A stretch of DNA of 64,000 nucleotides from Achatina immaculata (GCA_009760885.1 CM019716.1:2733501-2797500), one strand, 5' to 3'; counted from the stretch's first letter, positions 1 to 11,076 are shown. Made by a program: numbers and translations. Notes: a model not told the origin generated them from the sequence alone.

Positions 1-926
1 GGTTGAGAACCAAATAGGAGCATTCCAAGACATAAAATTAGGAGTGAGACAAGGATGTGTTTTATCTCATGACCTCTTCTCCCTGTACAGCGAAAACATA
101 ATGAGAAATATAGAGAACAGGCCAGGAATATCAGCTGGCGGATACAGCCTTAACAACTTAAGATATGCTGACGACACAGTCCTGATTGCTAAAAGTGAAG
201 GGGAGCTGCAGGCTCTTCTGGACATCGTGGTTCGTGAAAGTAAAAATAAAGGTCTCAGCCTGAACAAAAAGAAGACTGAAGTGATGGTCATCTCAAAGAA
301 AAGAATACTACCAAAATGTAGCATTACCATCAATGGCACAAATCTGAAACAAGTTGATAGATTCAAGTACTTAGGAACGATTATAACAGCTGATGGGAAA
401 TGTGACAACGAAAAAAAAGGCAGACGTGCTCAGGCCAAGTCAGCATTCCAGAAAATGAGACACATCTTGTGCACAATGGAAACAAGATTCCGAGTACTTA
501 AATGTTACATCGAGCCAATTTTGTTTTATGGATGTGAAGCATAGTCTATGAATAAGAAAGCACAGTAAGAAATGGAGGCCACGGAGATGTGGTTTATAAG
601 AAGGATGTTGAAGGTACCATGGACAGCCAAGAAAACCAATGAAGAAGTCTTAAGAGAGGCTGGAGTTAAAAAGCAAATTATAGCAAAGATCAGAGGCAGA
701 CAAACGAGATTTGTAGGACATTTCCTGAGAAGAGGAAAAGTGAAACACATTGTGGCAATTGGAATAATTGAATGAATAAGACACAGAGGAAGACCAGAGA
801 GAGAAGTTACTGGATGGGCTGTCAGTATGGCTAGGAAGAAAGTCACCGGCGGATCTCATAATCAAGTCTAAAGACAGGCACTTGTGGAGAGAAATGATCG
901 CCTACGCCACGCGGCACTTGAATGAG
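1..926 (+). pseudogene. delta LINE: reverse transcriptase C-terminal half, decayed
   Basis: This is the 3' half of a non-LTR retrotransposon reverse transcriptase. The frame is open from base 2, so the element starts left of the window. Visible RT motifs are GVRQGCVLS, the catalytic box YADDTVLIA, and the post-palm stretch KCYIEPILFYGCEA. An in-frame TAG at 542, where related copies have a Trp codon, interrupts it. The same frame resumes at 572 with MWFIRRMLKVPWTAKKTNEE and continues through the RGRQTRFVGH block, then breaks again at 773 and by frameshift near 790. The coding trace ends near 926. Related elements end in a block like LWRDMIANATRHGT, seen here in decayed form at 880-915. No function is retained. 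Confidence 0.9.
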
Positions 927-1599
927 ATGAGTGTGTGTGGCCCATCAGGCCAATAAAAAAACTGCACAAAAGATTTCCAGCGTGGATTATTCGACGCCAT
1001 GTGGGAAGAAAACTGTTACAGTTGAATTACAACAAAAAAATACATAATCACGAGATTAAACTTTTCAACGTAGCGAAAACCCTTCATAAGTTTGCCATCT
1101 TGGACCACTACACACGGGACTAAAACCCAACATCTCACAAGAATCTTTGGTCTACATTTCTGACCAAAACCTTCCAAAGTTAATCTATCAAAACATCCTC
1201 TACAAATAACTATACTGAACCCTACAAAAACTCTGAAAAAAAGCCTGCCTGAAATCATCTCTCTGCCAAACAAACGAAAAAAAGAACACATCTATCGAGT
1301 TATTCTTCCAGTTTTTATATCTCCCAGTCTTCATTCAGAAAACACAGGATTCTGCTGAGTGCACGCTTAATACCAGACATTTGCCCAATTCACTGATGGG
1401 GAAAGTTACCCTTTGAGCTCCTCAACAAGAGCACTCATTTTGTCAATCAAATTCACAGTGCTCTAATTCACATACATTTGGACATATTCTGTTACATAAC
1501 AACTTCATTACTACTCCATTTCTAAGATACCGCAGCTTTCTTTAATTTCTAGATCGTACCCAATGATCACAGAGAGCTCCACTACATCTCAGTAACCGC
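927..1599. other. intergenic, no gene seen
   Basis: AT-rich sequence with only short unconvincing reading frames. I see no RT, transposase or receptor signature here. Confidence 0.6.
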
Positions 1600-2130
1600 A
1601 ATCATTACGGAGTAATCAGATTTAGGTAATATAACAAGTTGTCGCACAAAGAGAAGAAAAAATGATTAAGATTTTCACACACTACGGTTCACCATTTCTG
1701 GTCTATGTGCTATACATTTAATACAATCTTCTATCAGTTTGTGCAGTTCTAAAGTTTTGAAAGGTCATTCATTCTCTCATTGCTTGCATATTCCCATTTT
1801 CCTTGTCTCCTTTACCTGTTCCAGTACCTTTTATCTATAAATAAGACGTTTCATAATCTCCGCCCAGTCTCTCCCTTCAACACTTGGAACCAGTTAACTG
1901 CAAGTAAGATGTTAAAAAAACAAACATCCAATAAACCTTGGAGTTGAGAAAACCTGATTGCAGACTCAATCTTTCCTCCGCCCCCCCCCCCCTCAAGAAC
2001 AAAAAAAATTTTAAAAAATAAGACTGAAGGAGCCAGCTTTACAGCCACTGTTGCACGTCCACTTATACCTACGTTATGTGGATTTACAGCAAAAATAATC
2101 GTTTACAATGAACACCGCGTGAAATGTATT
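1600..2130. repeat. duplicated non-coding module M1, copy A
   Basis: This stretch aligns by eye almost end to end with 24200-24760. Shared landmarks in the same order include AGATAATATAACAAG-like sequence, GTTCACCATT, TCCTTGTCTCCTTTAC, TAAATAAGA.GTTTCATAATC, a C-run followed by CTCAAGAAC, and GGATTTACAG.AAAAATAAT. No reading frame is conserved between copies. A C homopolymer lies at about 1980-1992. It is followed at once by module M2. Confidence 0.75.
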
Positions 2131-2660
2131 GGCCATCTTTCTGCTCTCTTGTATTCACGAATGTAATATCAGATCAATTCATAGATTCTCATTCACTTCA
2201 TCTACAGCACAAACGTTCCTCATACTGAACTGAAGTGGTTTCTGAAGTTAAGGAAAAAAACAAAAGAGTCTGGCCATTTATTTTTTCTGAATATCATCAA
2301 ACTACCAGTAAAGTAGAGAAATAATCTCTCACCACTGTCATCACATTGCTAGTGAATGTAATAATCTAATTCAGTTTTGCTTCTTCTTTTCTTCAACTTC
2401 TAAACTTTAGAACCCAGTAATTCTGTTCCAAATGACACTTCTGCTCGGTAAAACAATGCAAATTAGAAAAATGTGTATTCATTATATAATTTGTTCCCAC
2501 TGCCGGAAGGTATTTAAAATATGGCAGAGTTTTACGTTTTAGGAAGTAGTTGACGCTTCTTGTACTGAGTAAAATATAGTTCCTTGTTATTTTTAAGTTG
2601 TCAGACCTAAACACGAACATTATTTCAGGTATGTAAAATGACATCTTTTAGAAAAAAAAA
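2115..2660. repeat. duplicated non-coding module M2, copy A
   Basis: It aligns with 31918-32535. Shared strings include GAATGTAATATCAGATCAA, CTACAGCACAAAC, GAAGTGGTTTCTG, CCAGTAAAGTAGAGAAATAA, CCCACTGCCGGAAGG and ATATGGCAGAG. M1 and M2 are adjacent here but about 7 kb apart in copy B, where LINEs and SINEs lie between them. Confidence 0.75.
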
Positions 2661-3029
2661 TATAGCTTTTTAATGTGTCTAAAACTGTTAACATCTTTGT
2701 ACAAAGAACGTACTAAAATTCTTAATGAGTGACAATTCTCTCTGTGACATTTGCAAAATTTTGGGTTTATGAACTTAAGATAAAGTCTAAACGTTGTCTA
2801 ATACATCGATAACAGATTATGTTAACATGTTCTATTCAAGTTATCCATCCTTTTATCTTATCCATCTTATCATTTCTATTCGTTTATATTGATTTTATGC
2901 ATGTTATTACACTACTTTAATATTGACAAGGTTGTTTGTAACGTGGGAAGATATAAAGTAATATTTCGATTCTGAAAGACTTTCAAAAATCACAAGCTAG
3001 AACTAGTTTTACATCAAAAGCCGTTGTCC

Positions 3030-3431
3030 ATTCATTCATTCATTCATTTGCATGTCCCTTGCGGAACTTTGCCTCCAAAACAGCACTCCTGTAGGCCTCT
3101 CGGTTGTGAGCAAGATGGCCTGCCGCTGCTGCATCCATTTGCAGCCATCTTTGTTTTGGTCTTCCTCTCTTACTTTTTCCAATTTTGTATCCTTTCAATA
3201 CGGTCTTCTCTAAAATATCATGACGTTTAATGTGTCCAAAATATTTAAGTTTTATCTCTTTAATCCTCTTTACTAGCCAGCCTTCTTCAATATTAAGCTC
3301 TTGTAGTATAGATATATTTGTTCTTTTCTGTGTCCACGATATTTGGAGAATTCTTCTGTAGCATTTACATTCAAAGGCATTTATGTGTTTCTCAGCTGTT
3401 TTGTTAAGTGTCCACACAGCATTAAACAAAG
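3030..3431 (-). pseudogene. alpha LINE: 3' end (RT C-terminus)
   Basis: Read on the minus strand, this is the C-terminal tail of an alpha-family RT. Blocks in order are WTLNKTAEKHINAFECKCYR, RILQISWTQKRTN, GWLVKRIKE, LKYFGHIKRHD, KRGRPKQRW and AGHLAHNREAYRS, ending KGHANE. The stop codon lies in a short ATGA tandem tail at 3030-3048. A short in-frame deletion removes the residues before MDAAAAG. The copy is 5'-truncated near 3430, where repeat R1 begins. Confidence 0.92.
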
Positions 3432-4908
3432 TTTCTTCTTCTTCTTATTCGTTCGCTTCTACAACCAAGACCGCTCTGTGATCCTACAGAATTTACTCCC
3501 ATGGTTCTCAGTAGGTCCCGTGGTCCCCGAAAGGACCACATGAGATCCCCGAGGGGATCACAAGATCTTCAGAGTATCGCAGGGCTTGAGCCTGTATTCT
3601 TGGTGGGTCGCAGAAGTGGGATTGCGTGACACCGTGGTTTTCATTGCACCAGCTTAATCTAGAGTTAGACTTTTTCACCGGAAAATCTCGACGTGTTTTA
3701 GATATCAGTATATCCCCGCTAGGTGAGAGATGGTTGCCCATCTAGACTACAGTTGGATTTTCTCACCGGAAAACCTCCAAATGATACCCGTATATCACTG
3801 CCAGGTGAGAGGTTGTTGCCCAACCAGTCCAGCGTTGGACTTTCTCACCGGAAAACCTCAGAGTGATTAGAATACGCATACATCCCGTCGGGTGAGAGGT
3901 GGTTGCCTATCTAGACTGCACTGATGCAGTGTCTCTGACTTCAGCATTTTGTGGTCGTGGCCGCTACTCTTCCTAGTTGTGACCAGGACGGAGCTTTTGT
4001 CCAGGAGGACGAATCCTCGTCAGTAGTAAGTTTCACCCCTGGGTTGAGCCGGTTTAAGCATATTATCCCAGTATGGGCGTGTTTAGGACGTGACCGACCT
4101 CTAGAGCGGAGGTACCGTGACTTGAGTAGCCATAAAGTTTCATCCCTGGTTTAAGCCGGTTTAGGCATATTTCACCAGTATGGTGTAGAACGGACGTGGC
4201 CAGTCTCTAGAGTAGAGGTGCCATGGTATGAGTATCTCTCACCGCGATACTATTGGACATAACGATTAAACTTCACTTTATCCTTTCCATCACCTTTTCA
4301 CATCGGCGCCGCACGGCAACCCTGATTGGTTTTCCTCATTTTCTTAATTGGCCAGGAGTAGTTTCACTCCACGCGCGGCGTCCGAAGAGTCTCGCCAGCA
4401 TCGTCTTAACCCCTGGGTTAAGCCGGTTCAAGCAATTCGCCCGGTATGAGTCACATGGGACGTGACCAACCTCCAGAGCAGAGATGCCGTGATTTGAGCA
4501 GTCCTGACTTCGAGACCACTGATTACTTCACTTATTCCTTTTTTTCACCTTTTCCACAGTGCCGCATGGCAACCCATAATCGCTCTTTTCTTCACTGGCC
4601 GGGAGGAACCCCACTCCACGCACGGCAGCTGAAAAATCTCGCCAGTAGGGTACATGAGGTATCAAACATGACTCTCATCTACCGGAAGCGTCTGGTTTTC
4701 AGGCGCCAGATATTCGCCTTCGCCCCTTCTCCTGTCAGTTTAAACAGTTCTGTCACGAGAAGGGCAGGAGCTGGACTCTTAGAGTGGAGAGCGTATCCTC
4801 CACCCCACCTCCGGCAATGACAATCCTTAGAACCAAAAAAAAAGTCGTGGAGAGCGTATCCTCCACCCCACCTCCGGCAATGACAATCCTTAGAACCAAA
4901 AAAAAGTC
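3432..4908. repeat. dispersed complex repeat R1, copy 1
   Basis: About 1.5 kb, shared with 13980-14950 and 43345-44269. It opens with a CTT-rich run and TTCGTTCGCTTCTAC. It then holds about three tandem units of roughly 85-90 bp, each carrying a TTTCTCACCGGAAAACCTC core and GGTGAGAGGTGGTTGCC. A second array follows, based on GGGTTGAGCCGGTTTA and CTCTAGAGCGGAGGT. The right end, GCGTATCCTCCACCCC...CCTTAGAACC plus an A-run, is present twice (starts 4784 and 4847, period 63). Short minus-strand frames in it are not conserved as proteins. Class unknown. Confidence 0.75.
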
Positions 4909-5279
4909 TAAAAAAATACTATGTTAGAAGGTCCAATGTTTAATGACGTCACAAAGAAATGAATCTAGCAACGACCTGAAGAATTCACACAAGCACAGTG
5001 GTAAAGATTGTAGTCAAGTAAAGAAGAACTTAAAGAGGCAAAGTCAGAAAGTAACTGTATGCAGGTGTCTTAAATCACATCTTTATATCTGAGAAAAACT
5101 CGCCTGAAACTTCTCTACTTCGGCAGAGATCTTCAGAATGAAAGGGTCGGGTTTGTGTTAGATCTGCCGATATAGGGGTCCTGTTATTTTCCTATTGTGA
5201 AGCACCCTCGAGGCAATGTTTCGCTACCCGTTTACGTAATTCATTCTAATCTAACAGATAATATTACAACCTACCGTAG
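4909..5279. other. intergenic, nothing recognised
   Basis: No gene, repeat tail or structural RNA signature was recognised in this stretch. Confidence 0.5.
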
Positions 5280-5582
5280 TTTGCTTTTCTTGATCTCTTA
5301 TGAAAAAGATTAACATATTTTCGTTTTTCTCTATGGTTGTTCTTTTTACTGTTTCCTTTCAGAATTGCTTGTAAGGACTGTATTTATATCTGCATTCCTT
5401 GATTTGTGTCTACCACGATCACTTTGCTACCTCCTTTTGTGTGTGTACCCTTCCTCACTCCTTGACTAAATTGCACCTATTTCCATGAACACTTCTGTGA
5501 AATGTAACTCATTCATTCAGTAGAACAACAATGACAGGCCGTTTTACGTGTTAAAAATACATTTTTGTCTGCCTGTTTTTCT

Positions 5583-5637
<55 letters not shown>

Positions 5638-5900
5638 GTTTCAAATGAATTTTTAAAAAGGAATTCTGTATAAGTCATACCTGATAGATATTAGTGTGTT
5701 CTATGTCGTTACTTGTGAAAATATCTGGCACATGCTTTCTTCCTTCTGACTTAGGGTACTTGATAGTTAAAATTATTTCAGGCGACCAATATGTTTTTGT
5801 AGTTCAAAGTCTTTAAACTGTTTCATGCTGATATATTATAAAGAGCAGTTTTAAAGTGCATGTACAGATAGACCTGGCTTTCCGACATCCCGCTTTAGTA
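5280..5900. repeat. duplicated non-coding module M3, copy A, with CT microsatellite
   Basis: It aligns in two blocks with 36300-36540 (TTTTTCTCTATGG.. GTTCTTT, TTCCTTTCA, ATTCAGTAG.ACAACAATGA) and with 36810-37070 (AGGTCATGC-like, GTTACTTGTGAA.ATAT, ACTTGA..GTT, GCGACCAA..TGTTTTT-like). A (CT)n microsatellite occupies about 5590-5632, between the blocks. No conserved reading frame. Confidence 0.7.
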
Positions 5901-6069
5901 GTATTGCATCAGTTAAAGTTGTATTACATCAGTCAATCCTAAACATCACTCTTGTAAATTCATATTGCGTTGTACAGCAGTTGCAACACCTCGTAAATGT
6001 GTTAATAGTCCAGACAGCTTCTGTTGTATATGTGGAGAAACGAACCTAAGAATCCAGAAATGACTCTAT

Positions 6070-6222
6070 CAGTCAGTCATCTGCATGTCCCTTGCAGAAC
6101 TCTGCCTCCCTAACAGCTTTCCTGTATGTCTCTCGGTTGTAAACCAGATGCCCTGCTGCTGATGCATCCATTCACAGATCGTCAACGGTGTCTTGCAGCC
6201 ATCTTCGCCTTGGTCCGAAAAT
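6070..6222 (-). pseudogene. alpha LINE: terminal 3' fragment
   Basis: This is a short minus-strand copy of the last 45 or so codons of the alpha RT, with the AAGHLVYNREAY-like block and the KGHADD-like end. The tail at 6072 is GACT-based rather than ATGA. It is strongly 5'-truncated. Confidence 0.8.
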
Positions 6223-6269
6223 GACTATCACTCCATTAATGAAAAACGGCATATCAACTTACTTTTGCA

Positions 6270-7349
6270 TGTAGGACTGCTGACCAGAGGACAAGTCCTG
6301 GGACCCACATGTATGCTGCAGTACGTGCGCTAGAATTCTTCCAAAGTTGCTGAAAGGCGTGTCGATGCCGTTTACCGTTCCTATAGTCTCCAGACTTGCT
6401 TCCACAGGGAAGCAAGCAGTCATATAAATAACTGCTAAGTCATATAAATGACTACTAAATCATATAAATGACTGCTTCTTCTGCATGGTACCACCTGTTT
6501 CTACAGACATCACGAAGAAAAAGAAGGTGACAATAACGTATCCAAATATACTTTCAGGCCAGTCCCGCACGGCGAACAACTTCCTGTACCCGAACCTCCG
6601 GAATAATTTTTCGTTGATGCAGAAGATGATGAACAAGGGGGAATCAATGTCATCTGAGTCTAATGATCAGCATGTCGGACCTGACACATCACCTACACCA
6701 CGCGTTCTCTCTCAAGAAGAACTGAATGATCTTGTTAACAACGTTGAACTTATCAAAAGCCAAAGCAGAGATGCTAGGATCAGGGCATCAACAACGGAAT
6801 GTTCTTAAGGGAATGTCAGGGCGATATTATTTCCCACTCGTCACGAGAAGTCTGAGCGTTATTTCCAGAGGGAAGATGACCTTGTGTATTGCTGTGATGG
6901 AGCTGGCTTGACGAATGATTGGATACTTTTTTTACGGACTCGTTCAAACTGAGCCTGAAGACAGTGTAACGACATAAGAGAGACCCCTCTACCCTCCGTT
7001 CCAGTTGGTCATTCTGTCTGAATAAAAGAAACTATCACAGCCTTACACAACTGTTGGACTTTCTTCAGAAACTCAAATTCGGCGATATGTCAGTGTTGAC
7101 TTGGCGATAGCGACCATGTTAATGGGTCTGCAGTTAAGATATACAAAGCTTTGCTGCTTTTTGTATGACTGGGAGAGCTGAACAAAGGCACTGAACTATG
7201 TTAAAAAAAGACTGGCCTGGAAGGAGGGCTTCGAAAGTTGGAGAAATGTGCAAAACACCCAGCACTGACAGAGACACACAGAATCATATCACCGTCTTAA
7301 AACATAAAACTTCTGATGAAGAAGTTTGTAAAAGTCATGAACCATAAAA
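6270..7349 (+). pseudogene. element X: N-terminal part of a multicopy invertebrate protein, decayed
   Basis: A decayed coding region in shifting frames. Recognisable blocks in order are a CC.TC cysteine pair near 6310, LLKGVSMPFTVPI near 6345, CFFCM near 6480 followed by a readable 107-codon stretch to 6808 with LSQEELNDLV, REDDLVYCCD near 6870, and DWPGR, ALTETHRII and KKFVKVMN between 7205 and 7345. From memory these blocks belong to a large family of uncharacterised, transposon-like proteins repeated in many invertebrate genomes. I cannot assign an enzymatic role. Three tandem 20-bp copies around TCATATAAATGACT (6417-6476) interrupt the region before CFFCM. The C-terminal part lies at 9236-9690, beyond nested LINEs. 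Confidence 0.7.
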
Positions 7350-7386
7350 ATATAATTAGGAATGTTAGAGAAGATGTAGAAAAATA
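7350..7386 (+). pseudogene. alpha LINE: left piece of an interrupted copy
   Basis: A few codons matching the alpha RT block IMRNVREDVDK are present here as IIRNVREDVEK, followed by a stop. The rest of this copy is gone except for the 3' end at 9115-9235. A beta LINE sits between the two pieces. Confidence 0.6.
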
Positions 7387-9114
7387 GAATATTCTTATAT
7401 CTTATATCTTATAAGATATCCTTCCTGTGCCGTTAAGCGTCGCATACGGCTCGCAATTTTCCTGTCTTCGGCGAGTTTTCCAACCTCATCAACGGATTTT
7501 ATGCTTGTTAATTTGGCCTCTCTTAACAATGACCTCTTCAGAGTTTCACGCGGTCTGCCTCTTTTTCTTTGGCCAGTTGTGTTCCATTTGATAGCTTGTT
7601 TTGGGATTCTCTGATCATTTCTTCTCATCAAGTGACCAACATATGTCCATCTCCTTTTCCTGATCGCATACGAGACTGGTTGATGTTCAGTCATCTGTCT
7701 TATCTCTGGATTGTTCTTGAATTCATTCCACTTGATGCCGAGTATTTTCCTTAGGCATTTGTTTTCAAAAGAGTCTAATTTCTTATCTGTTTCTTTAGTT
7801 GTTTTCCAGCTTTCGCATGCATAAATGAAGGTGGATATTACATTTGAATTGAATAGTCATAACTTGGTTTTTGTGCTTATAACTTTTGAATTCCATATGT
7901 TCTCAATGTTCTTGAAGATCGATGCTGCTTTTGCAATTCTGATTCTAATTTCCTTTCTAGTGTCACCATCCTGATCTATGTAGCTGCCAAGGTATGCAAA
8001 TTGATTGACTTCTTCAATATCTGTCCCTTCTATGTGTATTTTTCCATTTTGATTAAGCGGAATTTTCATTATTTTTGTTCTGTCCTTGTTAATTTCAAGT
8101 CCTATTTTGCTAGCCAGTGAAGACAGGATATCTGTTTTTTCTTGCATGGAATTCTGTTGTTACTGATAAGAGTTATGTTATCAGCAAAATCAAGATCTTC
8201 TAGTTGGGTCCCATGTACCCAGTCAATACCTGTGTTACCTGTGCAGCATTTTTTCATTATGAAGTCTATTGTAATTCCAAAAAATAAAGGAGACAGTATA
8301 CGTCCTTGTTTCACACCTGTTTCAATCTGGAACCATTCACTCATCCCTTCTTCTGTCTTGACTGCACAAACATATCCGTTGTATAAGTCCTTAACGATGT
8401 TGACAATTTTTGATGTTATTCCATATAGACTTAAAATTCTCCATGATGAATCTCTGTGTATGGTATCAAATGCCTTTTTAAAGTCTATGAAGTTCAGTAT
8501 TAATGGTTTCTGCTTTTCAATATGTTCTTCAAGTATTATTCTTAGTGTAAAGATCTGGTCGAGACAGCTTCTCTCTTTTCGAAATCCTGCTTGTTCTTCT
8601 GTCATTGCAATATCAACTATATCTTTAAGCCTATTCAAAATGACCTTGCAAAATACTTTTGACACAACTGATATTAAGGTTACTCCTCTCCAACTGTTAC
8701 AGTCACTAAGGGTGCCTTTTTTGGTATTTTCACAATGATTCCTTTTTTCCAATTAGAAGGGACCTTTTCTTCTTTCCAAATCGTGTTAAACATTCTCTGT
8801 AGTTGTCTCACTACTGATATCTTCTAGCATTTCGGGTCTTATTTCATCTTCACCTGCAGCTTTGTTGTTAGCCATTAAATTCACTGCTGTTTCAATTTCA
8901 TGCAATTTAATTTCATCTAGGTTGACATTTAGTTGTGGGGCTGGTAAGTCGGTTTCAAGGTTTAACAGTTCTTTTGGGTGTGGTCGATTAAGTATTTCTT
9001 GGAAGTGTTCAGCCCATCTTTGCTTTTGGTCTTTATATGATGTTAATAGGGTTACAGTTTTGCTAAGTATTGGTCTTTCTTTAGATGTAATAGTAAGACA
9101 TCTTTGATAGTCTG
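7387..9114 (-). pseudogene. beta LINE: reverse transcriptase, nearly full RT domain, frameshifted
   Basis: The longest beta-family copy in the window, read right to left. From its 5' end it shows a pre-RT block (QRWAEHFQEILNRPHP, NNKAAGEDEI). RT motifs follow: NSWRGVTLISVVSKVF, EEQAGFRKERSCLDQIF, FIDFKKAFDTIHRDS, GVKQGRILSP and DFADNITLIS. In the last, the second catalytic Asp of the F/YADD box is Asn. After a frameshift come the post-palm blocks GSYIDQDGDTRKEIRI and RRWTYVGHLMRRNDQR, and the basic end KRGRPRETLKR. Frames change near 8790, 8120 and 7860, so the copy is dead. The short 3' UTR ends in an AT-rich TATAAGA-type tail. It sits inside an alpha LINE. Confidence 0.9.
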
Positions 9115-9235
9115 CAAATGGATGCATCAGCAGCAGGCCACCTTGCTTACAACTGAGAGGCATACAGTAGAGCTATTAGGGAGGCAAAGTTCCCAAGGGA
9201 TATGCAGATGACTGATTGACTGAGTGACTGACTGA
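9115..9235 (+). pseudogene. alpha LINE: 3' end of the interrupted copy
   Basis: It reads QMDASAAGHLAYN-like, then AKFPRDMQM, and ends in a GACT-type tandem tail. It directly adjoins the 5' edge of the beta LINE on the left and element X coding sequence on the right, so it marks the outer boundary of the nested insertion. Confidence 0.75.
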
Positions 9236-9690
9236 CCTGACATGGACCATGCCAAGCCAGCGTTGAAATTTCTGGTAGGCAAATTTTCTCCACTCAAAGA
9301 AGCAACAATTCAAAGAGGGAGTTTTTGAGGTTAATAAGATCAGACATCTCTTCAAAGATGAGAAGTTTGACAACCTGTTGCAGGGTAATGAAAGAGAAAA
9401 AGGCTTGGGGTGTGTTTCGTCTAGCGTCAAATAAATTCATTGGAAATATCAAGGCAGAAAACTACAAATAAATGGTTGAGAATATGTTGCCTCTGTTTCA
9501 CAAGCTTCGCTGAAATATGTCCTTAAAGTTGGACTTTTCCCGCTTTGGTTTCTTCCCCGATACTAGTGAAATAGTTGTGATGAACATGGAGAACGGTTCA
9601 GTCAGGACATCACAACAGTGGAGAAAAGGCACATAATTTGTAAACAATAGCCAGCTTCGCCATTTTCGTGTAAAGCACCACAAAATCTAT
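9236..9690 (+). pseudogene. element X: C-terminal part, decayed
   Basis: This is the continuation of the X protein after the nested LINEs. Blocks in order, with frame changes, are FKDEKFDNLLQ-like sequence, AWGVFRLASNKFIGN, IKAENYK, MVENMLPLFHKL, NMSLKLDF, and a final RYQGKW.../HFRVKHHK-like end near 9680. These follow in the expected order after the LP..IKL and KKFVKVMN blocks at 7300-7345, which is why I join the two halves. It contains several stops and has no function. Confidence 0.65.
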
Positions 9691-9804
9691 TTTTAAAATA
9701 ACTAATTTTATAAGGGGGTGACTTCTGTGGAAATTTGTTGTCCAGTGTTACATGCTTCAAATCTTTTGAACAATCAGAAGATTGTAATTTTCAATGTCCT
9801 CATT

Positions 9805-10010
9805 TATCTGCTGATGCCCTGGTTAGCTGAGTGGCTGGCCGCTCTGTTTACTAATCAGGTGGTACCGGGTTTAAGTCCCAGCGGGATTTTTTTTTCCTGG
9901 TACACACCAAAATGGCCCCGAGCTCCTCCCATCTTCTAAAAATGGGTCCCAGAGAAATCTGGGTGGTGCATGCGGCCAAGCGTGATACTGATCATATCAC
10001 ACTTTCACGT
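9805..10010 (+). repeat. SINE S2, tRNA-derived head
   Basis: The head TTAGCTGAGTGGCTGGCCGC resembles a tRNA A box, and GGGTTTAAGTCCC 45 bases later resembles a B box. A T-run and a non-tRNA body (AATGGGTCCCAGAGAAATC, TGATCATATCACACTTTCAC) follow. The spacing suits a pol III promoter, but the head cannot fold into a proper acceptor stem, so a SINE is likelier than a tRNA gene. A weaker relative lies at 60800-61080. Confidence 0.6.
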
Positions 10011-10319
10011 GTCGAAAATTTTTGATATACGGGTCTAAACAGTACCCCCCCCCCCCCCAGAATGCCTTAATGGTATGGAAACTGGGGATATTACCTTTCC
10101 TATAACTTTTACCAATACCACTGTTAGGTGCCAAATGAGGTACAATTTGATTAGGCAGGCAAACTGATAAAACTTTTTTTAAATTGATATCTTGCCTCAA
10201 ATACAGAGAAATATATCACGTATTATTCCAGAAATGCCCACAGCAAAGAACCACAGAGTTTTTCGTTCGATTTTCCTCTCTCGTAACATAATTAACAGCT
10301 TACAACTATAAACACTTAT

Positions 10320-10600
10320 GACATCAGATAAACAAACGCAACTATAAAAAATGATGTCAAAATCTCAACAAACACAAGTATAAAAAATGATGTCAAAATC
10401 TCAACAAACACAAGTATAAAAAATGATGTCAAAATCTCAACAAACACAAGTATAAAAAATGATGTCAAAATCTCAACAAACACAAGTATAAAAAATGATG
10501 TCAAAATCTCAACAAACACAACTATAAAACATGATGTCAAAATCTCAACAAACACAACTATAAAAAATGATGTTAAAATCTCAGCAAACACAACTGTGCC
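10320..10600. repeat. 36-bp minisatellite, about 7 copies
   Basis: The unit is CAACAAACACAAGTATAAAA plus AATGATGTCAAAATCT, 36 bp, repeated about seven times with rare substitutions. As 36 is a multiple of three and the unit lacks minus-strand stops, a spurious repetitive open frame spans it. It lies about 480 bp upstream of receptor 1. Confidence 0.9.
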
Positions 10601-11076
10601 AACTTCTCAACAAGCAAAACTTTAATAACTATCACTGAGAACATTTAAATAACTAGACAAGTGAAAGAAATTAAGGCCACGGTACATAGCTGTACACAAT
10701 GTTGTGTGACTTACACAAGCTTGATTGCTCACGTCTACCGGTTAACATGAAAGACTGATGATGATATTCTTTCATTTACCTGCTTTTTATTCTTGTATTT
10801 GAATTTATTTTTAGCTGTGGGAATAAAACATGAGAAGCTTGTCCAAATGATCTCCAACTTTAACTAGCGCAATGGAACAGCCACCAAATTTGATTCAATA
10901 TTTGGATCTCCGATCATTTTCCGCTCACATTCAAGACCTTGCTTTGCTAATGTTTTGTCGAGGTCTGAAATGAAAACAGTGAGATCTATTATCGGGTATA
11001 TTTGTTCATAATATGGAGACAGACTTATTCCCGTGTGTTAAATAAGGAAAAGAGTATCAATGTCTTCTATTTGATC
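10601..11076. other. upstream region of receptor 1
   Basis: AT-rich, with no coding signal. I see no convincing TATA box or initiator. It does not visibly align with the upstream sequence of the other two receptors. Confidence 0.4.

Noticed and set aside
3024..3048. ATTC/ATGA microsatellites as independent repeats (also 19181-19204, 31423-31443)
   Set aside because: They are the 3' tails of alpha LINE copies.
8142..8738. A 198-codon + strand frame (and 13238-13780, 29205-29609, 24903-25467)
   Set aside because: These are antisense shadows of beta, gamma and epsilon RT sequence, which carries the recognisable motifs on the other strand.
10316..10591. A 91-residue minus-strand open frame with repeated VEILTSFFI-like units
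   Set aside because: It is the 36-bp minisatellite read in a stop-free frame. There is no start context and no conservation beyond the tandem repeat.
10320..10600. Regular repeats resembling a CRISPR array (also 46544-46820 and 59360-60490)
   Set aside because: The units are directly contiguous with no unique spacers, and the DNA is clearly metazoan.
10320..10600. TGATGTCA in each unit as a possible CREB/ATF site array upstream of receptor 1
   Set aside because: It differs from the TGACGTCA consensus and its repetition is explained by the minisatellite.
11002..11076. N-terminal extension of receptor 1
   Set aside because: It lacks an ATG, and receptor 3 starts exactly where the internal ATG of receptor 1 aligns.
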